From the NCBI RefSeq assembly GCF_900446215.1, contig NZ_UAQZ01000001.1, positions 1,550,001 through 1,614,000 of the forward strand: DNA of 64,000 bases, read 5' to 3'. The notes beneath the pieces were generated by a model, which saw nothing but the letters and a program-made list of their open reading frames with translations, had not been told where the DNA came from and did not search any database. The translations under genes were made by a program, and so were the position numbers. Shown one piece after another: positions 8,958-17,047 of this stretch. Source of the DNA: Burkholderia cenocepacia (GTDB lineage Bacteria > Pseudomonadota > Gammaproteobacteria > Burkholderiales > Burkholderiaceae). The number at the start of each line of letters is the position of its first letter. Positions within the stretch are counted from its first letter, which is position 1.

Positions 8958-9743
8958 GTGACGACCCCGCTCGATCAATACGCGACCCAGTACGTGCAGT
9001 TCGAGGACGAACGGACGCGGCCGGTGCGCGACCTGCTGGCCGCCGTGCCGAAGACGCCGATCCATACCGCGATCGATATCGGCTGCGGGCCGGGCAATTC
9101 GACGGAAGCGCTGATCGCGCGCGCACCGGACGCGACGATCCACGGGATCGACGCGTCGGCGGACATGATCGCGGCTGCGCGCAAGCGCCTGCCGGCACTG
9201 CGTTTCGACCTTGCCGATGTCGCCGCCTGGGACGATCCGGGCGGCTATGACCTGATCCTGTCGAATGCGGTGCTGCAATGGGTGCCGGCGCACGACACGC
9301 TGTTCCCGATGCTCGTCGGCCGCCTCGCGCCGGGCGGCCATCTCGCGGTCCAGATGCCCGACAACCTCGATGAACCGGCGCACCGGCTGATGCGCGAAGT
9401 CGCCGCGGACGGGCCGTGGGCCGACAAGCTGAAAGGGGCGGCGCGCACCGAGCGGTTCGACGCACGCTACTATCATGCGCTGCTCGCGCCGCTGTGTTCG
9501 CGCGTGGACGTATGGCGCACGACCTATTACCACCCGCTGCGCGGCGGCGCGGATGCGGTCGTCGAATGGTTCAAGGGCAGCGCGCTGCGGCCGTTCCTCG
9601 CGGCGCTCGACGCGCCCGAACAGCGCGCGTTCGTCGCACGCTATCGCGATGCGCTGGCCGGGCCGGACGGCTATCCGGCGCAGGACGACGGCACGGTGCT
9701 GTTGCCGTTTCCGCGCCTGTTCATCGTGGCGACGCGGAAGTAG
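8958..9743 (+). CDS. tam: Trans-aconitate 2-methyltransferase
   Basis: A 261-residue SAM-dependent methyltransferase. Motif I is AIDIGCGPGNSTEALIARAP (about residues 36-55), then HGIDASADMIAAARKRLP and the YDLILSNAVLQWVPAHDTLFP block characteristic of Tam, which methylates trans-aconitate, an aconitase inhibitor formed spontaneously from cis-aconitate. I chose the GTG at 8958 because AGGAG lies eight bases upstream; ATG codons further upstream at 8895 and 8913 would add about 20 poorly conserved residues. It is divergent from LysR. Confidence 0.9.
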   Translation: MTTPLDQYATQYVQFEDERTRPVRDLLAAVPKTPIHTAIDIGCGPGNSTEALIARAPDATIHGIDASADMIAAARKRLPALRFDLADVAAWDDPGGYDLILSNAVLQWVPAHDTLFPMLVGRLAPGGHLAVQMPDNLDEPAHRLMREVAADGPWADKLKGAARTERFDARYYHALLAPLCSRVDVWRTTYYHPLRGGADAVVEWFKGSALRPFLAALDAPEQRAFVARYRDALAGPDGYPAQDDGTVLLPFPRLFIVATRK

Positions 9744-9773
9744 CGCGGTATCGACGCGACGGCCGGCCGTGCC

Positions 9774-10364
9774 TCAGCGCACCGCCGGCACCGATGCCGG
9801 GTCGACCGTGCGGCTTCGCGCGGTCTGCCCGTCGCGCAGGTCCTTGTACCAGAACAACGCGACTTCCCCGGCGTTCTCGCCATCGGCGTACAGGAAGCGG
9901 TCGTGGCCGCCGAGCGCGAAGCCCGCGCGTGCATAGGTCGAGCAGGCCGCGACGTTGTTCGCCTGCGTTTCGAGCCGCATGAAGCCGAACCCGTGGCTGC
10001 GCGCCCACGCTTCGGCGGCTGCCAGCAGGAACTGCCCGATCCCCTGGCGCCGGTACTGGCGGTCGACGGCCAGCTCCGCGATCTCGGCCATGCCGTTCCA
10101 GCTTTCCTCGATCGCGACGAAGCCGGCGAGCCGTTCGCCGGCCGTCGCGCGAAACAGCGCCGTGCGGCCCGACGCGCCGCTCGCCCAGCCGGCCGGATCG
10201 AAGCCGTAGTCCTTGCGTCGCACCGGCAGCGCGCGAAGATCGAGCAAGTCCTGATACGGCGCGTTCAATTCCCACGCGATGTCGAACGAGAAATCGCATC
10301 CGTCCAGTTCGTCGGCGGCAAGCGCGAGCGCCGGTTCGATGCTGATGTGTTCGGCTCGGTCCAT
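9774..10364 (-). CDS. GNAT acetyltransferase, streptothricin-acetyltransferase-like
   Basis: A 196-residue GNAT protein. The core IAELAVDRQYRRQGIGQFLL is the acetyl-CoA loop, followed by GFMRLETQANNVAACSTYARAGFALGG; the LETQxxNxxAxxxYxxxGF signature resembles SatA-type enzymes that acetylate streptothricin. The natural substrate here is unverified. The ATG at 10364 was chosen; the frame stays open upstream to 10535 but that part is Arg/His-rich and not family-like. It is convergent with tam (30 bp between stops). Confidence 0.82.
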   Translation of the reverse strand: MDRAEHISIEPALALAADELDGCDFSFDIAWELNAPYQDLLDLRALPVRRKDYGFDPAGWASGASGRTALFRATAGERLAGFVAIEESWNGMAEIAELAVDRQYRRQGIGQFLLAAAEAWARSHGFGFMRLETQANNVAACSTYARAGFALGGHDRFLYADGENAGEVALFWYKDLRDGQTARSRTVDPASVPAVR

Positions 10365-11109
10365 ATGTCGGTGTCCTGTCTTCGCGGGATGGCGTGGTGT
10401 GGTCCGTGATGCGATCGTCGTCACCATGACGGGCGGCGAATCGCATTCTCGTCGTTGCGTGGTTTTTTGCACCTGCACAATTCGTCGCGCGTGGAGCCGG
10501 CACAGACCGGCTGCGTGCGCGACGGTCGAATGCATGCGGCCGACGGATCGGGCGACACCGCATACGTTTGCGGCATTCGCGCGCGGGCCGCGGCGCTCGT
10601 TCGACCGCCTGATTATGCGGGAATTCGGCGCCGGCCAGCTGCGTCGCGATGCGATGACGCCTGACGTGCATCGCGGCTTCGCGCCGGGCTCGTCGCCGCT
10701 TGCCTGTGGATGAATGACGACAGGAACCCGAATAATTGTTTACCGTTCGGTGACAACTCGTTATATTCCGAAAAATATATCGAAGGTCGTGATGCCGTCC
10801 GGCGTCACGCCGTCCATCTGCTCCACGACAGCCGGAAGCGCGTCTGACCTGCATCGCCGGAGCAATGCGCCGGCACGCATGCGCCACCGATGCGCACACG
10901 TGCCGACGCCGCAACACGAGCGGCCGCCCTGCGGCATGCCGCTTCCGCAAGCCCACACCGGCATCGAAATGGAACATCGTGCACGCGCATGAGGCACGCG
11001 CGCGTCTGCCGGTGCGGGCTTGCGTTCGTCCGTCGTACGGTTTCTCGTCAACACGCCGCGCGTCCTGCCGCGACGCAGGCGCGCGCGTCCACAACAAAAA
11101 GGAAGCAAC
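10365..11109. other. 745-bp intergenic region between GNAT and porin
   Basis: No gene is supported here. It holds a GTTTTTTGCACCTGCACA element at 10462-10479 (about 100 bp upstream of the GNAT start), an AT-rich patch at 10735-10785 with a ModE-type palindrome, and GC-rich DNA leading to the porin ribosome binding site GGAAG at 11101-11105. Several open frames cross it but have shadow-like composition. Confidence 0.6.
10759..10782. promoter_or_regulatory. ModE-type palindrome, copy 1
   Basis: CGTTATAT-N8-ATATATCG, a 24-bp imperfect palindrome. Read on the minus strand it is CGATATAT, TTTTCGGA, ATATAACG, so it shares even the CGGA spacer end with the two copies at 20458 and 21098. The half site CGTTATAT is the known ModE half site. 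It lies 328 bp upstream of the porin start and 395 bp upstream of the GNAT start, so its target is unclear. Confidence 0.6.
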
Positions 11110-12273
11110 ATGAAGAAGACCATCGTGGCCGCGGCCACACTCGGGATGTTCGGCACGGCCGCGCACGCGCAAAGCAGCGTCACGCTCTACGGGTTGATCG
11201 ATGCGGGCGTCACGTATTCGAACAAGGTCGCGACGACGGGCGGGCACGGCAAGCTCGTCAAGTACGGCGACGGCGTCGCGTCGGGCAGCCGCTGGGGCAT
11301 CCGCGGGACCGAGGATCTCGGCGGCGGGCTGAAGGCGCTGTTCGTGCTGGAAAACGGCTTCAGCAGCGGCGACGGCTCGATCGGCCAGGGCGGGGCGCTG
11401 TTCGGCCGGCAGGCGTTCGTCGGGCTGTCGAAGAACGGCATCGGTTCGCTGACGTTCGGCCGTCAATACTCGTTCTCGACCGACTACATCGGCGCGAACT
11501 ACACGATGGGCAGCCAGACGCCGGCCGGCAACTACGCGTATCACATCAACGATCTCGACCAGCTGACGTCGAGCCGCATCAACAACGCGGTGAAGTTCCA
11601 GAGCGCGAACTTCGCGGGCCTCACGTTCGGCGCGATGTACGGGTTCTCGAACTCGACGCAGTTCGCGGGCACGCCCACCACGACCGGCACGAACGGCGCG
11701 CAGGGTGCGTCGAGCGCGTACAGCTTCGGTGCGAACTACGCGCAAGGGCCGTTCGGCATCGGCGCCGCGTACACGAACATCCGCTTCCCGAACGGCGCGA
11801 CGCCGGCGTTCGGCGTGAGCATCGCGAACATCAACACGTTCGGGTTGCGCGACCTCGAGACGGTCGGCGTCGGCGCGCGTTATGCGATCGCGGCGGGCCT
11901 CGTGTGGGCGAACTGGACGCATACGAAGTTCACGCCGCTGTCGGGCGAATCGTCGAAGCTGAACAACTACGAAATCGGCGGCCGCTATGCGTTCTCGCCG
12001 GCGTTGAGCGGCGGTCTCGGCTATACGTTCTCGAAGCTCGACGGCCGCTACGACGGCAAGTGGCACCAGGTCAACGCCGCGGTCGACTACGCGCTGTCGA
12101 AGCGTACCGACGTGTACGTGAGCGCGGCGTACCAGAAGGCGTCGGGCAGCAACACGATCAACGGCCGGGTCGTGCCGGTACAGGCTGAAATCGGCTCGTC
12201 GCCGTCGTTCGTCGGCAGCGCGGGCGCGAACACGCAGTTCGTCACGCGGATCGGCCTGCGTCACAAGTTCTGA
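11110..12273 (+). CDS. Gram-negative porin (OmpC-like, Burkholderia type)
   Basis: A 387-residue outer-membrane general porin. A clear signal peptide MKKTIVAAATLGMFGTAAHAQ is followed by the hallmark SSVTLYGLIDAGVTY, SRWGIRGTEDLGGGLKALFVLENGF, FGRQAFVGLS and LTFGRQYS, and ends with the aromatic C-terminal residue Phe (FVTRIGLRHKF) needed for barrel assembly. It is a 16-strand trimeric channel by family knowledge. It stands alone and ends 70 bp before the convergent phospholipase gene, with a strong hairpin between. Confidence 0.95.
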   Translation: MKKTIVAAATLGMFGTAAHAQSSVTLYGLIDAGVTYSNKVATTGGHGKLVKYGDGVASGSRWGIRGTEDLGGGLKALFVLENGFSSGDGSIGQGGALFGRQAFVGLSKNGIGSLTFGRQYSFSTDYIGANYTMGSQTPAGNYAYHINDLDQLTSSRINNAVKFQSANFAGLTFGAMYGFSNSTQFAGTPTTTGTNGAQGASSAYSFGANYAQGPFGIGAAYTNIRFPNGATPAFGVSIANINTFGLRDLETVGVGARYAIAAGLVWANWTHTKFTPLSGESSKLNNYEIGGRYAFSPALSGGLGYTFSKLDGRYDGKWHQVNAAVDYALSKRTDVYVSAAYQKASGSNTINGRVVPVQAEIGSSPSFVGSAGANTQFVTRIGLRHKF

Positions 12274-12297
12274 TCGACGCGTAGCCCGGGCGACCCG

Positions 12298-12332
12298 CCC
12301 GGCGGCGCGCATCGTGTTTGCGCGCCGCCGGG
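12298..12332. terminator. Perfect 13-bp hairpin between convergent genes
   Basis: CCCGGCGGCGCGC (12298-12310) and GCGCGCCGCCGGG (12320-12332) form a perfect stem with a 9-nt loop between the porin and phospholipase stop codons. There is no U-run, but the symmetric position suggests a bidirectional terminator. Confidence 0.65.
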
Positions 12333-12342
12333 ACGGGCGACG

Positions 12343-14790
12343 TCAGATACTGATCGCGACGGGGCCGGCGAGCGGCGTGTAGCCGTCGTCGAACAGGAAC
12401 CACGCATCGTATTGGCCCGATGCGAGCGCGCTGTTCGCAGTCGACGAGAACAGCAGCGAGCCGGTGCTCTTGGGCAGGTACGCCCACGACTTGTAGCCGC
12501 CCTTGGTCGGCTGCGCGCCGCGCGGATAGATGCCGACCCAGTTCTTCGGGCTGTGGCGCCACGGCGGCACGACGTAGTCGAATCGCAGCGTGCCGTACGA
12601 CGCGCCCTGCGACGACAGTGCCGCGACGAACTTGCCGTTCGTATTGCCGATCGCCGAATCCGTCAGCAACGTGCCCGATTGCGCCTGGACGCAGCCGGCG
12701 ATGCGGCGCAGGAAGCCAGGGTCGTTCGCATCGCGGATGCTCGCGTCGTACCAGCCGGCGTCGCCGTACCACGTGACGGTCCGCGTCGCGCCGGCCCGCA
12801 CGCTGACCGACTGCGCGCTGTTCATTCCGTACGCGTTGTCGACGAGCTGGAACGTCGTCGCGCTGGCGCCGGCGGCATTGTCCAGCGTGATCAGCACGTT
12901 GCCGTTCTGCACGTCGTAGCAGAGGCTGACTTCGGCCGTCGAACCCGCGCTCCCCGCTGCGCCGATGTTGCCGCGCAACGTCTGCAGGAAGCCGTTCGGG
13001 CCGTAGATCGAGTAGTCGTAGCCGCCGCCCGAATTCAGCGCGAGCGCGTCCGTGACGCACGTGCCCGTGCCGGCGCCGATCGTGTAGTGCCGCGGTATCG
13101 TGCTCGTGCCGTCGACCCACGCCTGCAGATGCACGGCGGCCGCGCCGGTATTCGTCATCGTCAACCCGAGCGTCTTGCCCGCGCGGTTGACCTTGCCCTG
13201 GACGAAGAACTCGTACGGCAGCCGGCACGCGGGAGTGCGGCCGGCCGTTTGTGCCGGCACCGCGGTGGTGGTGGCAGGGGGAATCAGGACCGTCGAGCCG
13301 TTCGGGTCCATGTTGCTGGTCGCGGCCGGGATCGCGGGAATCGTCTGGTCCGGATTCGCGAAATCGAATGCCGAAGTGAGATCGCCGCACACGGCACGCC
13401 GCCACGGTGTGATGTTGGTTTCCTGCAGCCCGAAGCGTGCTTCGAGGAAGCGGATCACCGACGTATGGTCGAACACCTGAGAGTTGACCTTGCCGCCTTT
13501 CGACCACGGCGAGATCACGAACATCGGCACGCGCGGGCCGAGCCCGATCGGCGTGTCGCCGCTCGCCGAGCCGTCCGATGCGGCGCCGCCGCCCGCGACG
13601 AATTCAGCGGCGGTCGAGACCGTCGAGCGGCCGGTGCCGGCGGCGGCGCTCGCCGGAACGGCCGGCGGCACGTGATCGAACAGGCCGTCGTTCTCGTCGT
13701 ACATCACGAGCAGCACGGTGCTGGCCCACACGGCCGGATTCGACGTCAGCGCATCGAGCACGTTGCTCACGTACCATTCGCCGCCGCTCGCGGCCCACGA
13801 CGGATGCTCGCAATAGGCGTAAGGCGCGGCGATCCACGACACCTGCGGCAGCGTGCCGTTCGCGACGTCGGCCCGCAGCTGGCTGAAGAGATTCGTGTCG
13901 TATTCCTTGCCGCCGCCGGTCGGATCGATCTGCGTGCCGTTGAGCGCCGGCGCGAGCGGATCGTTGGCGCCGAGGTTCTGGTACTGCCGGAAGTTCAGGA
14001 TGACGTTGTCGCCGTAGTTGCCGTTCCACCAGAGATCGCGCTTCGAGCCGTTGTATTCGCCGTAGCCGTGACCGGCGTCGAGCCCGTTGCCCTTGTCCTG
14101 GTAGAACTTCCACGTGACGCCGGCCGTGTTCAGGCGTTCCGGCATCGTGGTCCAGCCGGTGCCGGTCATCGTGTTGTTCGTGTAGGGCGAATAGCCGGCG
14201 ACGTTGCCGCAGCAGCCGGTCCACAGATACAGGCGGTTCGGGTCCGTCGGGCCGAGCATCGAGCAGTGGTACGCGTCGCACACGGTGAAGGCGCTCGCCA
14301 GCGCGTGATAGAACGGGATGTCGTTCTGCGTGAAGTAGTACATCGTGCCGCTGGTTTTGGCGCCGACCCAGTTGTCGTAGCGGCCGTTGTTCCATGCGCT
14401 GTGCGTGCCATTCCAGCTGTGATCGAGATCGCCGTAGTACGTGTCGCCGTTCGCGACGCCGGAAACGGGTGGCGACGGGTTGAACGGAAACACGTAGGAC
14501 AACGGCGCCGGCTGGCGCCACACCGGGTAGCCGCTGGAAATCACGACCGGCCGCGGATCACCGAAGCCGCGTGCGCCGCGCAGCGTGCCGAGATAGTGGT
14601 CGAACGACCGGTTTTCCTGCATCAGGATGACGACGTGCTTGACGTCCTGCAGGGTGCCAGTGACGCTCGCCGCCGGAATCGACTGCGCGCGCAGGATGCT
14701 TTCGGGCAGCATGCCGGTCACCGCGGTGGCGCCGGCGAGTTTCAGCGCGTCGGCAAGGAACCGACGTCGTGTCGTGGGTGTGTTTTGCAT
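12343..14790 (-). CDS. plcN: Phosphocholine-type phospholipase C, Tat exported
   Basis: An 815-residue enzyme of the acid-phosphatase/PlcN family that splits phosphatidylcholine into diacylglycerol and phosphocholine outside the cytoplasm. The N-terminus TTRRRFLADALKLAG is a twin-arginine signal. The catalytic segment HVVILMQENRSFDHYLGTLRG (about residues 45-65), the Trp/Asn-rich GDLDHSWNGTH block and LLVMYDENDGLFDHVPPAVP are family hallmarks. Two C-terminal beta domains (PYEFFVQGKVNRAGKTLGLTM; FVAALSSQGASYGTLRFDYV with WVGIYPRG) complete the usual length. Whether it is haemolytic or non-haemolytic cannot be judged from sequence alone. A small lipoprotein gene lies 41 bp upstream. Confidence 0.93.
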   Translation of the reverse strand: MQNTPTTRRRFLADALKLAGATAVTGMLPESILRAQSIPAASVTGTLQDVKHVVILMQENRSFDHYLGTLRGARGFGDPRPVVISSGYPVWRQPAPLSYVFPFNPSPPVSGVANGDTYYGDLDHSWNGTHSAWNNGRYDNWVGAKTSGTMYYFTQNDIPFYHALASAFTVCDAYHCSMLGPTDPNRLYLWTGCCGNVAGYSPYTNNTMTGTGWTTMPERLNTAGVTWKFYQDKGNGLDAGHGYGEYNGSKRDLWWNGNYGDNVILNFRQYQNLGANDPLAPALNGTQIDPTGGGKEYDTNLFSQLRADVANGTLPQVSWIAAPYAYCEHPSWAASGGEWYVSNVLDALTSNPAVWASTVLLVMYDENDGLFDHVPPAVPASAAAGTGRSTVSTAAEFVAGGGAASDGSASGDTPIGLGPRVPMFVISPWSKGGKVNSQVFDHTSVIRFLEARFGLQETNITPWRRAVCGDLTSAFDFANPDQTIPAIPAATSNMDPNGSTVLIPPATTTAVPAQTAGRTPACRLPYEFFVQGKVNRAGKTLGLTMTNTGAAAVHLQAWVDGTSTIPRHYTIGAGTGTCVTDALALNSGGGYDYSIYGPNGFLQTLRGNIGAAGSAGSTAEVSLCYDVQNGNVLITLDNAAGASATTFQLVDNAYGMNSAQSVSVRAGATRTVTWYGDAGWYDASIRDANDPGFLRRIAGCVQAQSGTLLTDSAIGNTNGKFVAALSSQGASYGTLRFDYVVPPWRHSPKNWVGIYPRGAQPTKGGYKSWAYLPKSTGSLLFSSTANSALASGQYDAWFLFDDGYTPLAGPVAISI

Positions 14791-14831
14791 GATCGCTCTC
14801 TGTCGAGGGTGACGGATGGGGCGTGCGTCGG

Positions 14832-14969
14832 TCAGTGGCACGCGGTCGCGCAATGCACGACCGGCGCGGACGCCGAGGCCGGCGCCGATGCCCGCGCGGC
14901 GGCGATGTTGCCGGCCGGGCTCGAGTCGCCGTCGCCGCAACCGGCCAGCGTGCACAGGAGCGCGATCAT
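14832..14969 (-). CDS. Small putative lipoprotein (about 45 aa)
   Basis: A short frame with a lipobox, MIALLCTLAGC, then a GDGDSSPAGN linker, an Ala/Ser/Pro-rich segment and the end VVHCATACH. The lipobox suggests an outer-membrane or periplasmic lipoprotein. From the ATG at 14969 the signal peptide lacks a basic n-region; an upstream start (frame open to 15107, with RIPHWRGVF before this Met) may be correct. It lies 41 bp upstream of plcN on the same strand, so it may act with the phospholipase; PlcN itself uses Tat, so a chaperone role would be speculation. Confidence 0.45.
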   Translation of the reverse strand: MIALLCTLAGCGDGDSSPAGNIAAARASAPASASAPVVHCATACH

Positions 14970-15137
14970 GAAAACGCCGCGCCAGTGCGGAATACGGCTT
15001 GCCGCAGGGCGAGGCGGGACGGTTCGTGAATGACCCTGATCGAGTCGGATTCCTGAATGATTGGAATGAATGCTGCGTATTCCGTATTTCATTTCCCCTC
15101 CAGACATGAAAATGGACAGCAGAGCATATCGCCCGAA

Positions 15138-15815
15138 TCAGAACAACTTCATGACAGGCCAGCCGCGCGTGCCGGCCACCCCGGAAAGCTTCGCGTCGGG
15201 ATTGGTCGCGACCGGATGCGTGACGTAGTCGAGCAGCGGCACGTCGTTGATCGAATCGCTGTAGAAGTAGGTCCGTTCGAAATCGGAAGCCGCGTAGCCG
15301 AGCGAGGCCAGCCACGCGGCCGTGCGCACGATCTTGCCTTCGCGGAAACTCGGCACGCCGATGCTGCGCCCGGTGAACCGCCCGGCCGGCGTGCCGTCGT
15401 CGGTGTCGAGCTCGATGCCGAGCAGATGCTCGATCCCGAACTCGGCCGCGATCGGTCGCGTGACGAAGACGTTGGTGGCCGTCACGATACAGCAGAGGTC
15501 GCCGTTCTCGCGATGCCGGTCGACCAGCGCGCGCGCCTGCGGCGTGATGGCCGGCCGGATCACTTCGTCCATGAACTGCGCATGCCAGCGTTCGAGCTGC
15601 TCGCGCGGGTAGCGCGTGAGCGGCGCGAGCGTCACGGCGAGATACGCGTCCATGTCGAGCGTGCCGGCCGCATAGTGGCCGTAGTGCTCGTCGATCAGCG
15701 CCGTGTGCGCGTCGTCCTCCTGCCCGACCCGCGTGATGAAGCGGCTCCAGGCCTGGTCGCTGTCGAGCGGCAGCAGCGTGTGATCGAGGTCGAACAGCGC
15801 GAGATTCTTGTGCAT
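15138..15815 (-). CDS. HAD-IB family phosphatase
   Basis: A 225-residue HAD phosphatase. Motif I is LALFDLDHTLLPLDS (nucleophile Asp and acid Asp within residues 5-12), motif II is CIVTATN (about residue 111), and motif III/IV is YFYSDSINDVPLLDYV near residue 190. HAD-IB enzymes include SerB-like phosphatases. It has no signal peptide. Its position between the phospholipase C gene and a choline/betaine binding-protein gene, all on the minus strand, suggests phosphocholine as substrate, but phosphoserine-like substrates are also possible. Confidence 0.85.
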   Translation of the reverse strand: MHKNLALFDLDHTLLPLDSDQAWSRFITRVGQEDDAHTALIDEHYGHYAAGTLDMDAYLAVTLAPLTRYPREQLERWHAQFMDEVIRPAITPQARALVDRHRENGDLCCIVTATNVFVTRPIAAEFGIEHLLGIELDTDDGTPAGRFTGRSIGVPSFREGKIVRTAAWLASLGYAASDFERTYFYSDSINDVPLLDYVTHPVATNPDAKLSGVAGTRGWPVMKLF

Positions 15816-15838
15816 GAGTGGTTCCTTGTATCGCGTCG

Positions 15839-16783
15839 TCACGCGCCGATGAGTTTGTCGATCGCGTCCTTCGCGTTCTTCCCGTCGATGGTCGTGACGC
15901 CGTCGAGCCACTTCGACAGCACGCCGGGGTTCTTCTTCGCCCATTCCTTCGCGACCGCGATCGGGTCGGCGTGATTCATGATCGGCACCATCAGCTGGTT
16001 CTCCTCGTCGGTCGTGAATGTCAGGTTGGTCAGCAGCCGGCCGACGTTCGGGCAGCGTTCGAGATAGCCGGGCGAGACCAGCGTATAGACCTTCGCGGAG
16101 CCGTAGTTCGGGCCGAACACGGTGTCGCCGCCGTCGAGATACGCGATCTTGTATTGGAGGTTCATCGGATGCGGCTCCCACGCGAGGAACACGATCATCC
16201 GGTGCTCCTGCACCGCGCGCGTCACCTGCACGAGCATCCCGGCTTCGCTCGATTCGACCAGCTTGAAGCCGCCGAGCCCGAACTCGTTCTTGTCGATCAT
16301 TCGCTGGATCAGCGCGTTGCCGTTGTTGCCCGCGCCGATCCCGTAGATCTTGCCGTCGAGCTGGTCGCGAAACCGGGCGATGTCGGCAAAGCGCTTGAGG
16401 CCCTTGTCCGACGCGTATTGCGGCACGGCCAGCGTGTAGCGCGCGCCGACCAGGTTCGGCTGCGGCAGCAGGTGAACGGCGCCGGCGTCGACGAACGGTT
16501 TCACGGTCGGCGTCATGCTCGGATCCCAGTAGCCGAGGAAGGCATCGATCTGCGCCTTCTTCACGCCGGCCAGCACGATCGGCGGCGACGCGATCGTCTT
16601 GGTGGCCTCGTAGCCGAGCCCGTCCAGCAGCATCATCGCGACGCCGGTGGTGGCCGCGATGTCGCTCCAGCCGACGTCGCCGAGCGTCACCTTCCTGCAC
16701 ACGTCGCCTTCCGACGCGTGAGCGGGGGCCGTTGCCAGCGCCGTCAGCAACGTTGCAGCCAGCATCCATGCCTTCTTCATCAT
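15839..16783 (-). CDS. Choline/glycine betaine ABC substrate-binding protein
   Basis: A 314-residue periplasmic binding protein with signal peptide MMKKAWMLAATLLTALATAPAHA. It resembles ChoX/ProX-type proteins: VTLGDVGWSDIAATTGV, IDAFLGYWDPSMTPTVKPF, VGARYTLAVPQYASDKGL and IVFLAWEPHPMNLQY supply the Trp and Tyr residues that form the aromatic box for a quaternary ammonium group in this family. No permease or ATPase genes are adjacent, so it must use a transporter encoded elsewhere. It is 23 bp upstream of the HAD gene and probably co-transcribed with it. Confidence 0.9.
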   Translation of the reverse strand: MMKKAWMLAATLLTALATAPAHASEGDVCRKVTLGDVGWSDIAATTGVAMMLLDGLGYEATKTIASPPIVLAGVKKAQIDAFLGYWDPSMTPTVKPFVDAGAVHLLPQPNLVGARYTLAVPQYASDKGLKRFADIARFRDQLDGKIYGIGAGNNGNALIQRMIDKNEFGLGGFKLVESSEAGMLVQVTRAVQEHRMIVFLAWEPHPMNLQYKIAYLDGGDTVFGPNYGSAKVYTLVSPGYLERCPNVGRLLTNLTFTTDEENQLMVPIMNHADPIAVAKEWAKKNPGVLSKWLDGVTTIDGKNAKDAIDKLIGA

Positions 16784-17047
16784 GTCGGTCTCCTAAGCAG
16801 TGTTCCGGATCGTGTTACCTGATTGGTCTGACGATTGATCGTGTGGATCGGATGAAACAAACAAACTTGGGTCTGGCTTTGTCGTTTTGCGTACCGTATA
16901 TTAGAACGCACAAAATCGCAAGATCACACAAAAATACAAATCGTGGGGTGGCCCGTGCGACGTGGGCGGGACGAGGGCAGGAAAAGTCGGGGCGGCCCGT
17001 ACGGGCTGCGCGTCATCGAGTGGAACCGCAGGACAAGGAGACTTCGC
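16784..17047. promoter_or_regulatory. Divergent promoter region with TTTTGCGT...ACGCACAAAA
   Basis: The spacer between the choline-binding-protein gene and mgtC is AT-rich at 16850-16945. TTTTGCGT (16885-16892) and ACGCACAAAA (16906-16915) form an imperfect inverted repeat, followed by further CACAAAA copies at 16909-16935 and ACAAATCG at 16936. These repeats could be operator sites for the DeoR protein at 17773 or for a choline regulator; no decisive motif was seen. Confidence 0.4.

Noticed and set aside
10761..11183. A 140-codon open minus-strand frame opposite the porin leader, ending DGVTPDGITTFDIFFGI
   Set aside because: It runs through the porin signal-peptide region and has an Arg/Cys-rich, shadow-like composition; only the last 18 residues look protein-like. 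Its stop codon falls inside the ModE-type palindrome, which explains the unusual end better.
14832..14860. HCATACH as a c-type haem-binding motif in the small lipoprotein
   Set aside because: The spacing is C-x3-C-H, not the standard C-x2-C-H, and a 45-residue lipoprotein gives no other sign of a cytochrome.
12343..15315. Very long minus-strand frame extending plcN upstream to 990 codons
   Set aside because: The Tat signal MQNTPTTRRRFLADAL fixes the start at 14790; the upstream part crosses the lipoprotein and HAD genes in another frame.
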